Shown one piece after another: positions 9,042 through 20,075 of a stretch of DNA of 64,000 nt. Position 1 is the stretch's first letter; every line of letters starts with the position of its first letter. The DNA comes from an uncultured Porphyromonadaceae bacterium (lineage in GTDB: Bacteria > Bacteroidota > Bacteroidia > Bacteroidales > Muribaculaceae): positions 1 to 64,000 of the forward strand of contig CAMWNH010000003.1 in the NCBI GenBank assembly GCA_947175605.1, in the 5' to 3' direction. Under the pieces are notes generated by a model. It saw only the letters and a program-made list of their open reading frames with translations, ran no database searches and was not told the DNA's origin. The position numbers and the translations under genes are program-made.

Positions 9042-10091
9042 TTATTGTTTCGAACGCGTCACAGCTCCGCTCACCGCCCGCCACATAGGCTGACGCAGCA
9101 GAAGGTCGAGCACACACGACACAAGGAAGAAAACGAGCAGGAACGCACCGATCATAAAAATACAGTACAAGCCACTATAGTACGAATACAGCTCCTGCAC
9201 ATGCTGCTTGAAATGGATATATATCCATGGATTCATATTCAACAGATAGACAGCGAAACAGCCCGAGCTAAGCACATTCACCACTCGGTTCACGAAGGGC
9301 TTCATCCTCGCAAACAGAATCATATAGCCCACCGACTCCACTACCACCAGCGGATTGGCATAGTTGAGGAATTTCCATACCACATTCGGAATCGCATTCC
9401 AGATAATGAAATATATCGAAAGGCCCGAAATAGCGGCGGGAAGCAGCACGCACAGCAGCCCCACGGGCAGGCTCAACAGCTTGTGTCCGTAGAGGCGTAT
9501 CCAGCGTGCCACCAGATAAAGTCCGACAAACGAGACTGCGCTGTAGCCCCTGTCGAACTGCAGGCTTTCGTATGCCATGGTCGCCAGAGTCTGAAGAGCA
9601 TAGAACGCCAGAATAAGCCCTCCGAGCGAGCGGGCGTCCGACTTCTCGACATAGGCGTTCAGCACCGGAGCAAGCACGAAAAGAACCATATAGCTCATTA
9701 CGAACCACTGTTCATGAGCCCAGACGCTCACAAGATTCCGGATTACCTCCTCTCCCGTAAACGGAGCGTTTCCAAATGCAACAAAGCACAGGTAGACCAC
9801 AAAGGAAGTGAACGCCACCTGAAACAATAACTTCAGAAAGCCCTTGACAGATGCACGGATGCCGAACCATCCGGAAATAAGGATGAAGATATTCACGCTC
9901 ACAATGGCCAGCGACTCGAACGCAACACGCATGGCGCCTCCCAGAGGTGAAGCGTGTAATTCGGCACTTTTGGGAACATCGAGAGCGGCGAAATCGGCAT
10001 GCACGACCAGCACGAAAAACATGGCCAGCAGCCTCAGCAGTTCGAAATTCGAAGCTCTGCCCTTGGGTCCGGTGGTAATGGATTCTATCAT
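9042..10091 (-). CDS. Acyltransferase 3 family membrane protein
   Basis: MIESITTGPKGRASNFELLRLLAMFFVLVVHADF; multi-TM; start at 10091 overlaps the murI stop (ATGA). Confidence 0.82.
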   Translation of the reverse strand: MIESITTGPKGRASNFELLRLLAMFFVLVVHADFAALDVPKSAELHASPLGGAMRVAFESLAIVSVNIFILISGWFGIRASVKGFLKLLFQVAFTSFVVYLCFVAFGNAPFTGEEVIRNLVSVWAHEQWFVMSYMVLFVLAPVLNAYVEKSDARSLGGLILAFYALQTLATMAYESLQFDRGYSAVSFVGLYLVARWIRLYGHKLLSLPVGLLCVLLPAAISGLSIYFIIWNAIPNVVWKFLNYANPLVVVESVGYMILFARMKPFVNRVVNVLSSGCFAVYLLNMNPWIYIHFKQHVQELYSYYSGLYCIFMIGAFLLVFFLVSCVLDLLLRQPMWRAVSGAVTRSKQ

Positions 10092-10918
10092 AGCTCGATT
10101 TTTTGTGCGCATACGGGATGTCCCATAAACATCGTGGCCAGTTCCGAGAAGGCCGATGCCTCCTCCGTAGTAAGGTAGCGGGTAGTACCCCCGCGTGTAA
10201 TTTTCGCATCCATTTCGGGATGACGGCGAAGATAGTCCACCAGCGAGGCGGCCACGATATCGCCCTGCGAGAGTATCTTCACGTGCGGCGGAAGATGCCG
10301 CTTGATGGTATCGAGCAACAGCGGATAGTGAGTGCAACCCAGGATCAGCGAATCTATTTCCGGGTCCTGCGCCAGAAGCGCCTCGAGGTCGGCCTTCACA
10401 AAACAGTCGGCGCCCTCGCTGTCCGCCTCGCAGGCCTCCACTATGGCAGCCCAGAGCTTGCATGCGCGCGATGTCAGCCGGAATCCCGGATAAGCCTTCC
10501 CTATCTCGATATCATAAGATTGCGATGCCACGGTGCCGGGCGTACCCACAAGTCCGATATGCCCCGCGCTGTGCGCGCCGACGGCCTCCACCGTCGGGCG
10601 TATCACACCCAGCACGCGCCGTTCCGGATCGAGCTCCGGAAGATTCCGCTGCTGGATGCTGCGCAGCGCCTTCGACGAGGCCGTGTTGCAGGCAAGAATC
10701 ACCAGATGACAGCCGCTCCTGAACAGATATTCGACAGCCTCGAGCGTGAAACGGTACACCGTTTCGAACGAACGCGAGCCGTATGGCGCACGCGCGTTAT
10801 CGCCCAGATAAAGGAAATCGGCATCGGGGAGCGCCTTCTGCAGCGATCGCAGGATGGTAAGGCCGCCATAGCCGGAATCGAATACTCCGATCGGACCGGG
10901 AGCTGTCGGTAGTGTCAT
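10088..10918 (-). CDS. murI: Glutamate racemase
   Basis: GPIGVFDSGYGGLTILRSL; LVILACNTASSKAL; SLILGCTHYPLL. Confidence 0.95.
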   Translation of the reverse strand: MTLPTAPGPIGVFDSGYGGLTILRSLQKALPDADFLYLGDNARAPYGSRSFETVYRFTLEAVEYLFRSGCHLVILACNTASSKALRSIQQRNLPELDPERRVLGVIRPTVEAVGAHSAGHIGLVGTPGTVASQSYDIEIGKAYPGFRLTSRACKLWAAIVEACEADSEGADCFVKADLEALLAQDPEIDSLILGCTHYPLLLDTIKRHLPPHVKILSQGDIVAASLVDYLRRHPEMDAKITRGGTTRYLTTEEASAFSELATMFMGHPVCAQKIEL

Positions 10919-10951
10919 GATTGGATATCGTTAAGACTGATTAGGGGAAAT

Positions 10952-11002
10952 ACACCCCCGGATTTCCGTGCCGATTACATGACACGAAAAACTCGGGGGT
11001 GT
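10952..11002 (-). terminator. Long stem-loop ACACCCCCG...CGGGGGTGT between pgi and murI
   Basis: 9-bp perfect arms, 33-nt interior with GTG/CAC pairing; no strong U-run. Confidence 0.4.
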
Positions 11003-11028
11003 GAATCTTAGGAATGGCGCACCGGCGC

Positions 11029-12366
11029 TTATTCTGCAGCCAGACGCTTGCGGATAGCTTCTGTCTCAGCCTCGTAGCCGGGCTTGGCCAGAAGGGCGAA
11101 CATATTCTTCTTGTAAGCCTCGACGCCGGGCTGATTGAAGGGATTCACCTCCAGCATATAGCCGCTGATGCCGCAAGCTGCCTCGAAGAAGTAGATGAGC
11201 TTGCCCAGGCAGTGCTCGCAGAGACCGGGAAGGACAATCTGCATATTGGGCACGCCGCCGTCCACATGGGCCAGACGCGTACCGAGCTCGGCCATCTTGT
11301 TCACCTCATCCACACGCTTGCCGGCGATGTAGTTAAGGCCGTCGAGGTTCTCGGCATCGCTCGGGATGCGTACCTCGTGCTTCTGATTGGCCACGGAGAT
11401 TACCGTCTCGAAGATGGTGCGCTCGCCGTCCTGAATCCACTGGCCCATCGAGTGCAGGTCGGTGGAGTTGTCCACGGCTGCGGGGAAGATGCCCTTGTGG
11501 TCCTTGCCTTCGCTCTCGCCGTAGAGCTGCTTCCACCATTCGCCGAAGTAGTGGAGCTTGGGGTTGTAGTTCACGAGAATCTCGATTTTCTTGCCGTCGC
11601 GGTAGAGGGCGTTGCGGGTCATGGCATAGGTTACGGCTGTCATGTCCTTGCCGGAGAGAGTTGCCTTCTGCATTTCGCGGGCACCTTCCACGAGGCCCTT
11701 GATGTCGTAGCCGGCCACGGCGATAGGCAGCAGGCCCACGGGAGTGAGAACCGAGAAACGGCCGCCCACATTATCGGCGATAACGAAAGTCTTGTAGCCT
11801 TCCGAAGTAGCCAGCGTGCGCAGGGCGCCGCGCTTGGCATCGGTGATTGCCACGATGCGTTTGCGGGCTTCGTCCTTGCCCATCTGAGCCTCGAGCTGCT
11901 CCTTGAGCAGGCGGAAAGCGATGGCGGGTTCGGTTGTCGTGCCGCTCTTGGAGATGACAATAATACCGAACTTCTTGTCCTTCAGCAGGGCCTGAAGTTC
12001 ATAGAGATAATCCTCGCCGATATTCTGACCGGCAAAAAGTACCTTGGGAGCGCCGGGCAGATATGCGTCGAAAGAATTCGACAGAGCCTCGATAACGGCC
12101 TTGGCGCCAAGATAGCTGCCGCCGATGCCGATAGCCACTACATATTCGCAATCCTCGCGCAGAGCCTTAGCCGTCTCCTCGATGTCGCGGAGCAGCTTTT
12201 CGTCGGTCTCGGAGGGAAGCTTTACCCAGCCGAGGAAATCATTGCCGGCACCCGAGCCGTCAGTGAGCTTCGAAAGGCTGGCGGCTGCCTCGGGGGCAAG
12301 AGCCTCGATATCGGCGCGGCTCACGCTGGAGAACACGTCGGAAATATTGAGCTGAATCTTTTCCAT
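11029..12366 (-). CDS. pgi: Glucose-6-phosphate isomerase
   Basis: [37 protein letters not shown]; start reassigned to [12 protein letters not shown]. Confidence 0.95.
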   Translation of the reverse strand: MEKIQLNISDVFSSVSRADIEALAPEAAASLSKLTDGSGAGNDFLGWVKLPSETDEKLLRDIEETAKALREDCEYVVAIGIGGSYLGAKAVIEALSNSFDAYLPGAPKVLFAGQNIGEDYLYELQALLKDKKFGIIVISKSGTTTEPAIAFRLLKEQLEAQMGKDEARKRIVAITDAKRGALRTLATSEGYKTFVIADNVGGRFSVLTPVGLLPIAVAGYDIKGLVEGAREMQKATLSGKDMTAVTYAMTRNALYRDGKKIEILVNYNPKLHYFGEWWKQLYGESEGKDHKGIFPAAVDNSTDLHSMGQWIQDGERTIFETVISVANQKHEVRIPSDAENLDGLNYIAGKRVDEVNKMAELGTRLAHVDGGVPNMQIVLPGLCEHCLGKLIYFFEAACGISGYMLEVNPFNQPGVEAYKKNMFALLAKPGYEAETEAIRKRLAAE

Positions 12367-12412
12367 ACTTGTTAGATTGTGTTTTAGATGTACGGGGTGA
12401 GAAAATTTTGTG

Positions 12413-12420
12413 CAAAAATA
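12413..12420 (-). promoter_or_regulatory. -7 box TATTTTTG upstream of pgi
   Basis: TAnnTTTG on - strand, 47 nt from ATG. Confidence 0.45.
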
Positions 12421-12547
12421 GTGATTTTCGGCGGGATTACGGATGCCCGTACCATAAAAAATAGCTCGGGGCACCCGCATTTTGCAAAATAATTCGTATC
12501 TTAGCGCAAAAATAAAATCATCATCACATCCTTTCACATTCCAACGT

Positions 12548-14128
12548 ATGTTTAAAGACCAGCCCAAGGGCCTGATACCCGCCGCAATGAGCAACATGGG
12601 CGAACGCTTCGGCTACTACATCATGAATGCCGTGCTCGTTCTTTTCCTTTGCTCCAAATTCGGCCTCAGCGACGAAACCAGCGGCATCATCTACTCCTGC
12701 TTCTACGCAGGCATCTACATCCTTAGCCTCGTAGGCGGCTATATTGCCGACAAGACCCAGAACTACAAGGGCACCATCATCCGGGGTCTTATCATCATGA
12801 GCCTCGGCTACGCGATTCTCGCCGTGCCCATCCTCTCCACTTCCGACAACATAGGCTGGCTCCTGCCACTTACCTGCTTCTCCCTCTTCCTCATTGCATT
12901 CGGCAACGGTCTCTTCAAGGGCAACCTGCAGGCTATCGTAGGTCAGCTTTACGATAATCCCCGCTACGCCGACAAGCGCGACTCGGGTTTCCAGATTTTC
13001 TACGTATTCATCAATATCGGCGGCCTCATCGCCCCCTTCGTGGCTCCTATGCTACGCTCGTGGTGGCTGGGCGTGCACAACCTCACCTACAACGCCACCC
13101 TCCCCGCTCTCGCCCACGAATATCTCTCGCTCGGCGACAACATGAACATGGAGAACGCCAATAACCTCTATGCCCTGATCACACAAGTTGGCGGCGACGC
13201 ATCGGCCGACATCAGCGCCTTCTGCACGGAGTATCTCGATGTCTTCAACACGGGTATCCACTACTCCTTCATCGCCTCCATCGTGGCCATGCTCATCTCC
13301 CTCACCATCTTCATCATCTACAAGAACGGGCTGCCCAATCCGCCCAAGAAAGCCGCCGTCGAAAGCGTCAACTACACGCCCGAAGAGAAGATTGCCATGG
13401 CCAAGGAAATCAAGCAGCGCATGTATGCCCTCTTCGCAGTGCTGGGCATCGCCATATTCTTCTGGTTCTCCTTCCATCAGAACGGCACATCGCTCTCGCT
13501 CTTCGCCCGCGACTTCGTTCGCACCGATGCAATCGCTCCCGAGATATGGCAGGCCGTGAATCCCTTCTTCGTCATCGTGCTCACGCCCGTGGTCATGTGG
13601 ATCTTCGGCAGCCTCGCCGCCAAGGGCAAAGAGATTTCAACTCCCCGCAAGATAGGCATCGGCATGGGCATCGCCGGCCTCACATACCTCTTCCTCATGG
13701 TCTACTCCTACGCCAAGGGCTATCCTTCCGCCGAGGTATTCAAGACCATGGAGACATCCGCAGCCGAAGCCCTTAAGAGCGGCTGGTGGATCATGTTCGT
13801 CATCTACTTCTTCCTCACCGTTGCCGAGCTCTTCATCTCGCCCCTGGGTCTTTCCTTCGTTTCGAAAGTGGCGCCCAAGCACATGCAGGGCCTCTGTCAG
13901 GGTCTGTGGCTCGGCGCCACCGCCGTAGGCAACCTCTTGCTGTGGGTAGGACCGCTCATGTACAATAAATGGCCCATCTGGGAGGCATGGGGTGTATTCC
14001 TGCTCGTCTGCCTTATCTCCATGTGCGTCATGTTCGGCATGGTCAAGTGGCTCGAACGCGTCACCTCCGAACCCCAGACACCCGCCGCTCCCGAAGCCCT
14101 CGAGACTTCGGAGGAAGACGTAATCTGA
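12548..14128 (+). CDS. Peptide MFS transporter (POT/PTR family)
   Basis: [52 protein letters not shown]. Confidence 0.9.
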   Translation: MFKDQPKGLIPAAMSNMGERFGYYIMNAVLVLFLCSKFGLSDETSGIIYSCFYAGIYILSLVGGYIADKTQNYKGTIIRGLIIMSLGYAILAVPILSTSDNIGWLLPLTCFSLFLIAFGNGLFKGNLQAIVGQLYDNPRYADKRDSGFQIFYVFINIGGLIAPFVAPMLRSWWLGVHNLTYNATLPALAHEYLSLGDNMNMENANNLYALITQVGGDASADISAFCTEYLDVFNTGIHYSFIASIVAMLISLTIFIIYKNGLPNPPKKAAVESVNYTPEEKIAMAKEIKQRMYALFAVLGIAIFFWFSFHQNGTSLSLFARDFVRTDAIAPEIWQAVNPFFVIVLTPVVMWIFGSLAAKGKEISTPRKIGIGMGIAGLTYLFLMVYSYAKGYPSAEVFKTMETSAAEALKSGWWIMFVIYFFLTVAELFISPLGLSFVSKVAPKHMQGLCQGLWLGATAVGNLLLWVGPLMYNKWPIWEAWGVFLLVCLISMCVMFGMVKWLERVTSEPQTPAAPEALETSEEDVI

Positions 14129-14164
14129 CACCCTCGTTTCTCCCCTCTCCCATAATTTGAAATC

Positions 14165-14195
14165 GACACGCACGGGGCATCTCCCCGTGCGTGTC
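14165..14195 (+). terminator. 13-bp perfect stem-loop downstream of the POT transporter
   Basis: GACACGCACGGGG-CATCT-CCCCGTGCGTGTC, followed by TGATAATCTTT. Confidence 0.65.
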
Positions 14196-14214
14196 TGATA
14201 ATCTTTCCAGGCCT

Positions 14215-14727
14215 ATGTTCATCTTCCGCCTCCTGCCCGCTCTATTGCTTTTCTCGCTTTCAGCCGTCCACACGTCGGCCGGAGAGCCTCCACGCAGCAT
14301 AGAGCTGCATTTCGCGGCAGGATATTCCGACCGCTTAGCTCTCGACTCGACCATGACCGTCGAGCTTCACGACGGCATGCTTGAATTTCGCACCGGGAGC
14401 GGACATGTCCTATTCGCCTCCGACGAGCTCACCGGCTGGGACCTATCGTCCGAATCGGGCCGTCCGCTACTCAACGACGTCGTCACATCCGAAGGCTCCG
14501 TCACTTCTGACCGCCCCCGCGGTGGAGCACTCGTACAAGTGTCCGGACGCCGAATTCACGTCCTCGTCCCGGAGAGTGGCCTGCGGTTGACCCTTAGTCG
14601 CGCCGACGGCGTCATGCACGTATCCGCAACTACCGACAGCGAAGGCCGCTGGCACTCACCCGAACTTACTCCCGGAATATACATTCTGGAACTAAGCGGC
14701 AGTAATTATAAATTCTTGATACAATGA
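14215..14727 (+). CDS. Secreted hypothetical protein, partner of the CotH-like gene
   Basis: Signal peptide MFIFRLLPALLLFSLSAVHTSAG; C-terminus [20 protein letters not shown]; 4-nt overlap with the next CDS. Confidence 0.7.
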   Translation: MFIFRLLPALLLFSLSAVHTSAGEPPRSIELHFAAGYSDRLALDSTMTVELHDGMLEFRTGSGHVLFASDELTGWDLSSESGRPLLNDVVTSEGSVTSDRPRGGALVQVSGRRIHVLVPESGLRLTLSRADGVMHVSATTDSEGRWHSPELTPGIYILELSGSNYKFLIQ

Positions 14728-16193
14728 AAACACGGCTGTCAATCATATTGAGCATACTGCTGTTCGGCATCCTCGACATGGCTGCCGATACGCCCTATGT
14801 CTACGTATACCGCAACGACAGCGCCTTTCACTATCTCGATGTCACTCGCCCGCTGCAGTTCTCCTACTCGTCCATGACAGCCGACAGTACACGCCAGCTC
14901 GTCATTATACGGCCCGAGGACAGCGACAGCATGTTCGTGCCCTTCGATGCAGTCGACAGCATCCGCCTCGCAAACAAGGCAATACCCGACATCTACATAA
15001 ACCTTACCGAAGAACCCGAGCTAACCGATCTTATACGCCAACGAGGTAAAAGCTATATCTATCCCGCCAAGCTACGCATGGACGGTCACGGAGCATACGA
15101 CGACATCGAAGAACTGGATGTGGAATTCCGAGGCAGAGGCAACTCGACGTGGTGGATGCCCAAACTGCCATATCGTTTTAAGATGGCGAAAAAACGGTCG
15201 GTATGCGGCTTGCCGAAAGCCAAGACTTTCGCCCTCCTCGCCAACTTCATCGACGGCTCCCATGCCCGCAACTTTTTTGCTCTCAGAGCCGCGCAGATGC
15301 TCGAAATGCCATATACCAATCATGCCATTCCCGTGCGCGTGCATCTCAACGGCCACACCAAGGGTCTCTACATGCTCACCGAAAAGATCGGAATCGGATC
15401 CGGAAGTGTTGATATCGATGAAGAAAAAGGCATGCTTTTCGAACTTGACATAGCCCTTGACGAGGACTACAATCATATCTATAAATGGATTGCGGGGAAT
15501 AGCGAATACCTGCTTCCCGTGATGGTCAAGGACCCAGACATAAATGAAATAGCCGAAGGTCGCGGGATTAACCCCAATGAATATTGGCTTAAGTGGCGCG
15601 ACGATTTCTCAGCCTTTGCCGACAGCATCACTTCCTCGACTCCCGACTCCGACCTTAGTTCCGTTCTCGACATAGATTCCGCCGTGAATTATTTTTTGGT
15701 GTATAACATAAGCGGCAACTCGGAGATCACACATCCCAAGAGCGTCTACATGCACAAAGACAGCATCGACGACGTCTACCACTTCGGACCTGTGTGGGAC
15801 TTCGACTGGGCATATACTTACTCCCGGGGAACCGGCACACAGAGTGCCAATTTTATCCTTTTAAACCCTTATGGCGAAATGGATGGAAAGCACTTTTTTC
15901 GCATAATCGTGAGAAATAAGGAATTCCAGAAACGTTTCGGCGAGCGCTGGAATTACTTCAAGACGGAATGTTATCCCCGCCTGCTCGAAGAACTCGACGA
16001 GTACGCCGAACTTATTCGCCCCGCTGCATACGAAGACGGATATATCTGGAAAGACGGACACATCAGTTATGGCGACGGCGAACCCACTTCACTTCATCAC
16101 AAAAAACGCATAGACGAACTGAAGGCATGGCTCAAACGGCGCGTTTCATATATTTCCGCCGCTGTGAATTACGCCCTCGCCCCAAGATATTAG
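14724..16193 (+). CDS. CotH kinase family secreted protein
   Basis: [57 protein letters not shown]; signal peptide. Confidence 0.87.
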   Translation: MKTRLSIILSILLFGILDMAADTPYVYVYRNDSAFHYLDVTRPLQFSYSSMTADSTRQLVIIRPEDSDSMFVPFDAVDSIRLANKAIPDIYINLTEEPELTDLIRQRGKSYIYPAKLRMDGHGAYDDIEELDVEFRGRGNSTWWMPKLPYRFKMAKKRSVCGLPKAKTFALLANFIDGSHARNFFALRAAQMLEMPYTNHAIPVRVHLNGHTKGLYMLTEKIGIGSGSVDIDEEKGMLFELDIALDEDYNHIYKWIAGNSEYLLPVMVKDPDINEIAEGRGINPNEYWLKWRDDFSAFADSITSSTPDSDLSSVLDIDSAVNYFLVYNISGNSEITHPKSVYMHKDSIDDVYHFGPVWDFDWAYTYSRGTGTQSANFILLNPYGEMDGKHFFRIIVRNKEFQKRFGERWNYFKTECYPRLLEELDEYAELIRPAAYEDGYIWKDGHISYGDGEPTSLHHKKRIDELKAWLKRRVSYISAAVNYALAPRY

Positions 16194-16209
16194 AACACAC
16201 CCCCGCCAT

Positions 16210-17265
16210 ATGGATTATACACATAACTCCGACACCGACGGATTCGACATCCGGTCCTCACGCGAGACGCCACCCCCGGCAAGTTCCGAAGCCGACGTCG
16301 AGAAGGCTCTGCGCCCCTCGGACTTCGAAAGCTTCAACGGCCAGGAAAAGATTATAGAGAACCTCCGCATCTTCGTGCGGGCCGCCCGCATGCGCGGCGA
16401 AGCCCTCGACCACATACTCCTGTTCGGCCCCCCGGGACTTGGCAAAACCACGCTTTCCGGCATCGTGGCCAACGAGCTTGGCGTGGGCATGAAGATCACT
16501 TCCGGCCCCGTCCTCGACAAGCCCGGCGACCTCGCAGGCATACTCACATCACTGGAGACCAACGACGTCCTCTTCATCGACGAAATACATCGCCTTAGCC
16601 CCGTTGTGGAGGAATATCTCTACTCGGCCATGGAGGACTACCGTATCGACATCATGATCGACAAAGGCCCGGGAGCCCGGTCCGTACAGCTCTCGCTGAA
16701 CCCTTTCACCCTTGTCGGAGCCACCACCCGCTCCGGACTGCTCACCTCGCCCCTGCGAGCTCGATTCGGCATCTCATGCCATCTCGAATACTACGACCAT
16801 GAGGTGCTGGCACGCATCATACGCCGCTCCGCAGCCCTCCTGCGCGTAGAAATCTCCGATGAAGCCGCAGTGGAAATAGCTCTACGCAGCCGTGGCACGC
16901 CACGTATTGCCAACGCCCTGCTCCGGCGCGTGCGCGACTTCGCGCAGGTCGTGGGCTCCGGCAAAATCGATCTTGAAATCGCGCGCTACGCCCTCGAGGC
17001 CCTGAACATCGACCGCTACGGCCTTGATGAAATCGACAACAAGATTCTCACTACCATCATCCGCAAGTTCAAAGGCGGCCCCGTCGGGCTCTCCACCATC
17101 GCAACCGCGCTCGGAGAAGACCCCGGCACCATCGAGGAAGTCTACGAACCATACCTGATCAAGGAAGGCTTCATACGCCGCACGCCCCGCGGGCGCGAAG
17201 TCACGGACCTCGCATATAAGCATCTCGGCGTGAACAAATACGATGACTTCGGTCTATTCGGATAA
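16210..17265 (+). CDS. ruvB: Holliday junction DNA helicase RuvB
   Basis: [54 protein letters not shown]. Confidence 0.97.
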   Translation: MDYTHNSDTDGFDIRSSRETPPPASSEADVEKALRPSDFESFNGQEKIIENLRIFVRAARMRGEALDHILLFGPPGLGKTTLSGIVANELGVGMKITSGPVLDKPGDLAGILTSLETNDVLFIDEIHRLSPVVEEYLYSAMEDYRIDIMIDKGPGARSVQLSLNPFTLVGATTRSGLLTSPLRARFGISCHLEYYDHEVLARIIRRSAALLRVEISDEAAVEIALRSRGTPRIANALLRRVRDFAQVVGSGKIDLEIARYALEALNIDRYGLDEIDNKILTTIIRKFKGGPVGLSTIATALGEDPGTIEEVYEPYLIKEGFIRRTPRGREVTDLAYKHLGVNKYDDFGLFG

Positions 17266-17301
17266 GCCACCCTCAATCACATTCCACCCACACCCACGAC
17301 T

Positions 17302-18798
17302 ATGGCAGGAATAAAAAGTCTGGCCAAGGACACCGCAATTTACGGCCTAAGCTCCATCCTCGGGCGCCTGCTCAACTGGCTGCTCGTGCCCATATACACA
17401 CGCGTATTCGCCAACGGGGAGTACGGCATCGTCACATTCGACTACTCCACCGTGGCCCTGCTGCTGGCCCTGCTCACATACGGCATGGAGACCGGCTTCT
17501 TCCGCTTCGTCAATCACGAACGCTGGCGCAATCCCATGGAAGTCTACTCCACCACTCTGCTGTCGCTGGCCGCGAGCTCAACGCTCTTTGTAGTGCTCGT
17601 TTGCGCGTTTCTCGACCCCCTGGCAGCCTTCATGCGCACCCCTGACAGGCCATCATGCACCTTCTTCCTCTTCACTGCCGTAGCCCTCGATGCCTTCACG
17701 GCCATACCCTACGGCTACCTCCGCTTTCGCTCGCAGGCCCTGCGCTTCGCCACCGTACGCTTCACAAACATAGGCATCAACATAGCCCTAAACCTTTTCT
17801 TCCTGCTTGGCTGCCCCTTGCTCGCCGCGCACGCGCCGGCCACGGTCAGCTGGTTCTACGATCCGGATTACGGTATCGGCTACATATTCCTGAGCAACTT
17901 CATAGCCTCCGCAGCTAATCTGCTGCTGCTCTCGCCCCAGCTACGCGGCTTCCGTTGGACCTTCAACACGCGCCTCTGGAAGGAGATGCTGCGGTACTCC
18001 TGGCCACTGCTCGTGCTTAGCTTCGTAGGACTCATGAACCAGAACCTCCCCAATATCATCTTCCCCTATCTCGCCACGCAACTCACCCCCGCCGAGGCCG
18101 ACGCTGCCCTGGGCACATACGGCGCCTGCTACAAGATAGGACTGATAATGATCATGTTCCTCCAGGCCTTCCGCTTCGCCTACGAGCCCATGATATTCGC
18201 CCGCGACAAGAAGCAGGGCGCTCCCGCCGTCAAGCTCTACTCCGATGCCATGAAATACTTCATCATCGCCTCCATGTTCGTCTTTCTGGCCGTGATGTTC
18301 TATCTCAATGTCATCAAGCTCTTTATAGGACGCGGCTACTACGGCGGCCTCGGCGTCGTGCCCGTCATAATGATCGCCGAGCTCTGCTTCGGAGTCGTAT
18401 TCAACCTCTCGGTGTGGTATAAGATCACCGACCGCACCATCTGGGGCTCCTATCTTTCGCTCATAGGCTTCGCCGTGATGCTTGTCATGAACGTCCTGCT
18501 CGTGCCTCGCATATCCTTCTACGGCTGTGCATTCGGCGCCCTGGCCAGCTACGGCATCATGATGCTCGTCAGCTATTTCGTGGGTCAGAAATACTATCCC
18601 GTGGACTATCCCCTGCGGCGCATAGCCTTCTACGTCCTCCTGACAGCCGCCCTGTATTTCGCAGGCACCTTGGGCGTGGATGCAATAACAAGCAACGACT
18701 GGATCGCAGGCTCAATGCGCGCCGTGGCCCTCGCAGCCTTTATTGCTGTGGTCGTGCGTGTGGAACACATACAGCTTCGAATCCCTGCCCGGCGATGA
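17302..18798 (+). CDS. Polysaccharide/lipopolysaccharide flippase
   Basis: Multi-TM; LAKDTAIYGLSSILGRLLNWLLVPIYTRVFANGEYG. Confidence 0.88.
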   Translation: MAGIKSLAKDTAIYGLSSILGRLLNWLLVPIYTRVFANGEYGIVTFDYSTVALLLALLTYGMETGFFRFVNHERWRNPMEVYSTTLLSLAASSTLFVVLVCAFLDPLAAFMRTPDRPSCTFFLFTAVALDAFTAIPYGYLRFRSQALRFATVRFTNIGINIALNLFFLLGCPLLAAHAPATVSWFYDPDYGIGYIFLSNFIASAANLLLLSPQLRGFRWTFNTRLWKEMLRYSWPLLVLSFVGLMNQNLPNIIFPYLATQLTPAEADAALGTYGACYKIGLIMIMFLQAFRFAYEPMIFARDKKQGAPAVKLYSDAMKYFIIASMFVFLAVMFYLNVIKLFIGRGYYGGLGVVPVIMIAELCFGVVFNLSVWYKITDRTIWGSYLSLIGFAVMLVMNVLLVPRISFYGCAFGALASYGIMMLVSYFVGQKYYPVDYPLRRIAFYVLLTAALYFAGTLGVDAITSNDWIAGSMRAVALAAFIAVVVRVEHIQLRIPARR

Positions 18799-20075
18799 AA
18801 ATTCTTATCATCAACCACAGCGACACACGCGGCGGCGCATCGGTGGTGAGCCGCCGCCTGCTCGATGCCTTCATCTCCGAAGGCGTCGACGCCCGCATGC
18901 TCGTGGTGCACGCCTCTCCCGAAGGCCTCCGGAATCCCCGCATCGCCTGTGCGGCCTCGCCCGCATCCGTCAAGCGGACATTTCTCGCCGAAGAGGCTTG
19001 GAACTGGGCCAACATAGGTTTCTCGCGCTCCGACCTCTTCAAAATCGACTCCGCCACCTTCGGCCTGCCGCTCCACCGCCACCCCAGGGTCTTGGAAGCC
19101 GATGCAATACTGCTCAACTGGGTCAACCAAGGCATGCTCTCTCTCGACGAAATAGGCCGCATCGCCGCCATGGGCAAACGCATCGTATGGACCATGCACG
19201 ACATGTGGCCCGTCACGGGCATCTGCCACCACGCAGGCCAATGCCTCCAATACACCCGCAGCGACGCACCCTGCGCGCGCTGCCCCTTTGTCCACGGGCC
19301 CACACGGCTCATCCCCGAACTCTCGGCCCGCACGGCCCGGCGCAAAATCTGGCTCTACGACAGCATCCCCGATATCGAATTCGTAGCCGTCAGCTCATGG
19401 CTCGGCCGTAAAGCAGCCGAAAGCGCCATCACCGGCGGCCGCCGCATCTCCGTGATTCCCAACGTATTCCCCGTCGATGACTTCCACACCCTGCCCCGCA
19501 CCACGCGCGCCGAGGCATGCCTGCCCTTCCCAGACGACACGCAGCTCGTGCTCATGGGTGCAGCCCGCCTTGACGACCCCGTGAAAGGATTCGACACAGC
19601 CGTACGCGTGCTCAACCGTCTCGACAGCATCCGCGGGCGACGACCCGTGGCCGCCGTATTCTTCGGACAGCTGCGTCGTCCCGAAGTGCTCGACAGCCTG
19701 CGCCTTCCGCACGTTCATCTCGGCCCGATCGCCGACAAAGCACGCATAGCCGAGCTCTACGCCCACGCCTCCGCCGTGCTCTCTACCTCGCACTACGAAA
19801 CCCTCCCCGGCACGCTCATCGAAGGACAGGCCGCCGGTGCATGGCCCGTGAGCTTCGACCGCGGCGGACAAGCCGACATCATATCCGACCCGAGCCTCGG
19901 GAGCCTTATACCATACGGCGATGACGACAGCATGGCCCACGCGCTGAACGATGCCCTCGCGGCAGACACACCTGCCCGCCGCGAGCACCTCAGCGCCGCC
20001 GTAAGGGCCAAATACAGCCCCCGCACATTGGTTAGGAAATATATGGAACTACTATCGGCCGAGCTCGCGCGATAA
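18795..20075 (+). CDS. Glycosyltransferase family 4
   Basis: MKILIINHSDTRGGASVVSRRLLDAF; ALSTSHYETLPGTLIEGQAAGAWPVSFDRGGQADI. Confidence 0.87.
   Translation: MKILIINHSDTRGGASVVSRRLLDAFISEGVDARMLVVHASPEGLRNPRIACAASPASVKRTFLAEEAWNWANIGFSRSDLFKIDSATFGLPLHRHPRVLEADAILLNWVNQGMLSLDEIGRIAAMGKRIVWTMHDMWPVTGICHHAGQCLQYTRSDAPCARCPFVHGPTRLIPELSARTARRKIWLYDSIPDIEFVAVSSWLGRKAAESAITGGRRISVIPNVFPVDDFHTLPRTTRAEACLPFPDDTQLVLMGAARLDDPVKGFDTAVRVLNRLDSIRGRRPVAAVFFGQLRRPEVLDSLRLPHVHLGPIADKARIAELYAHASAVLSTSHYETLPGTLIEGQAAGAWPVSFDRGGQADIISDPSLGSLIPYGDDDSMAHALNDALAADTPARREHLSAAVRAKYSPRTLVRKYMELLSAELAR

Noticed and set aside
11014-12375. 453-aa + strand ORF antisense to pgi
   Set aside because: Opposite strand of a clear glucose-6-phosphate isomerase; no domain features.
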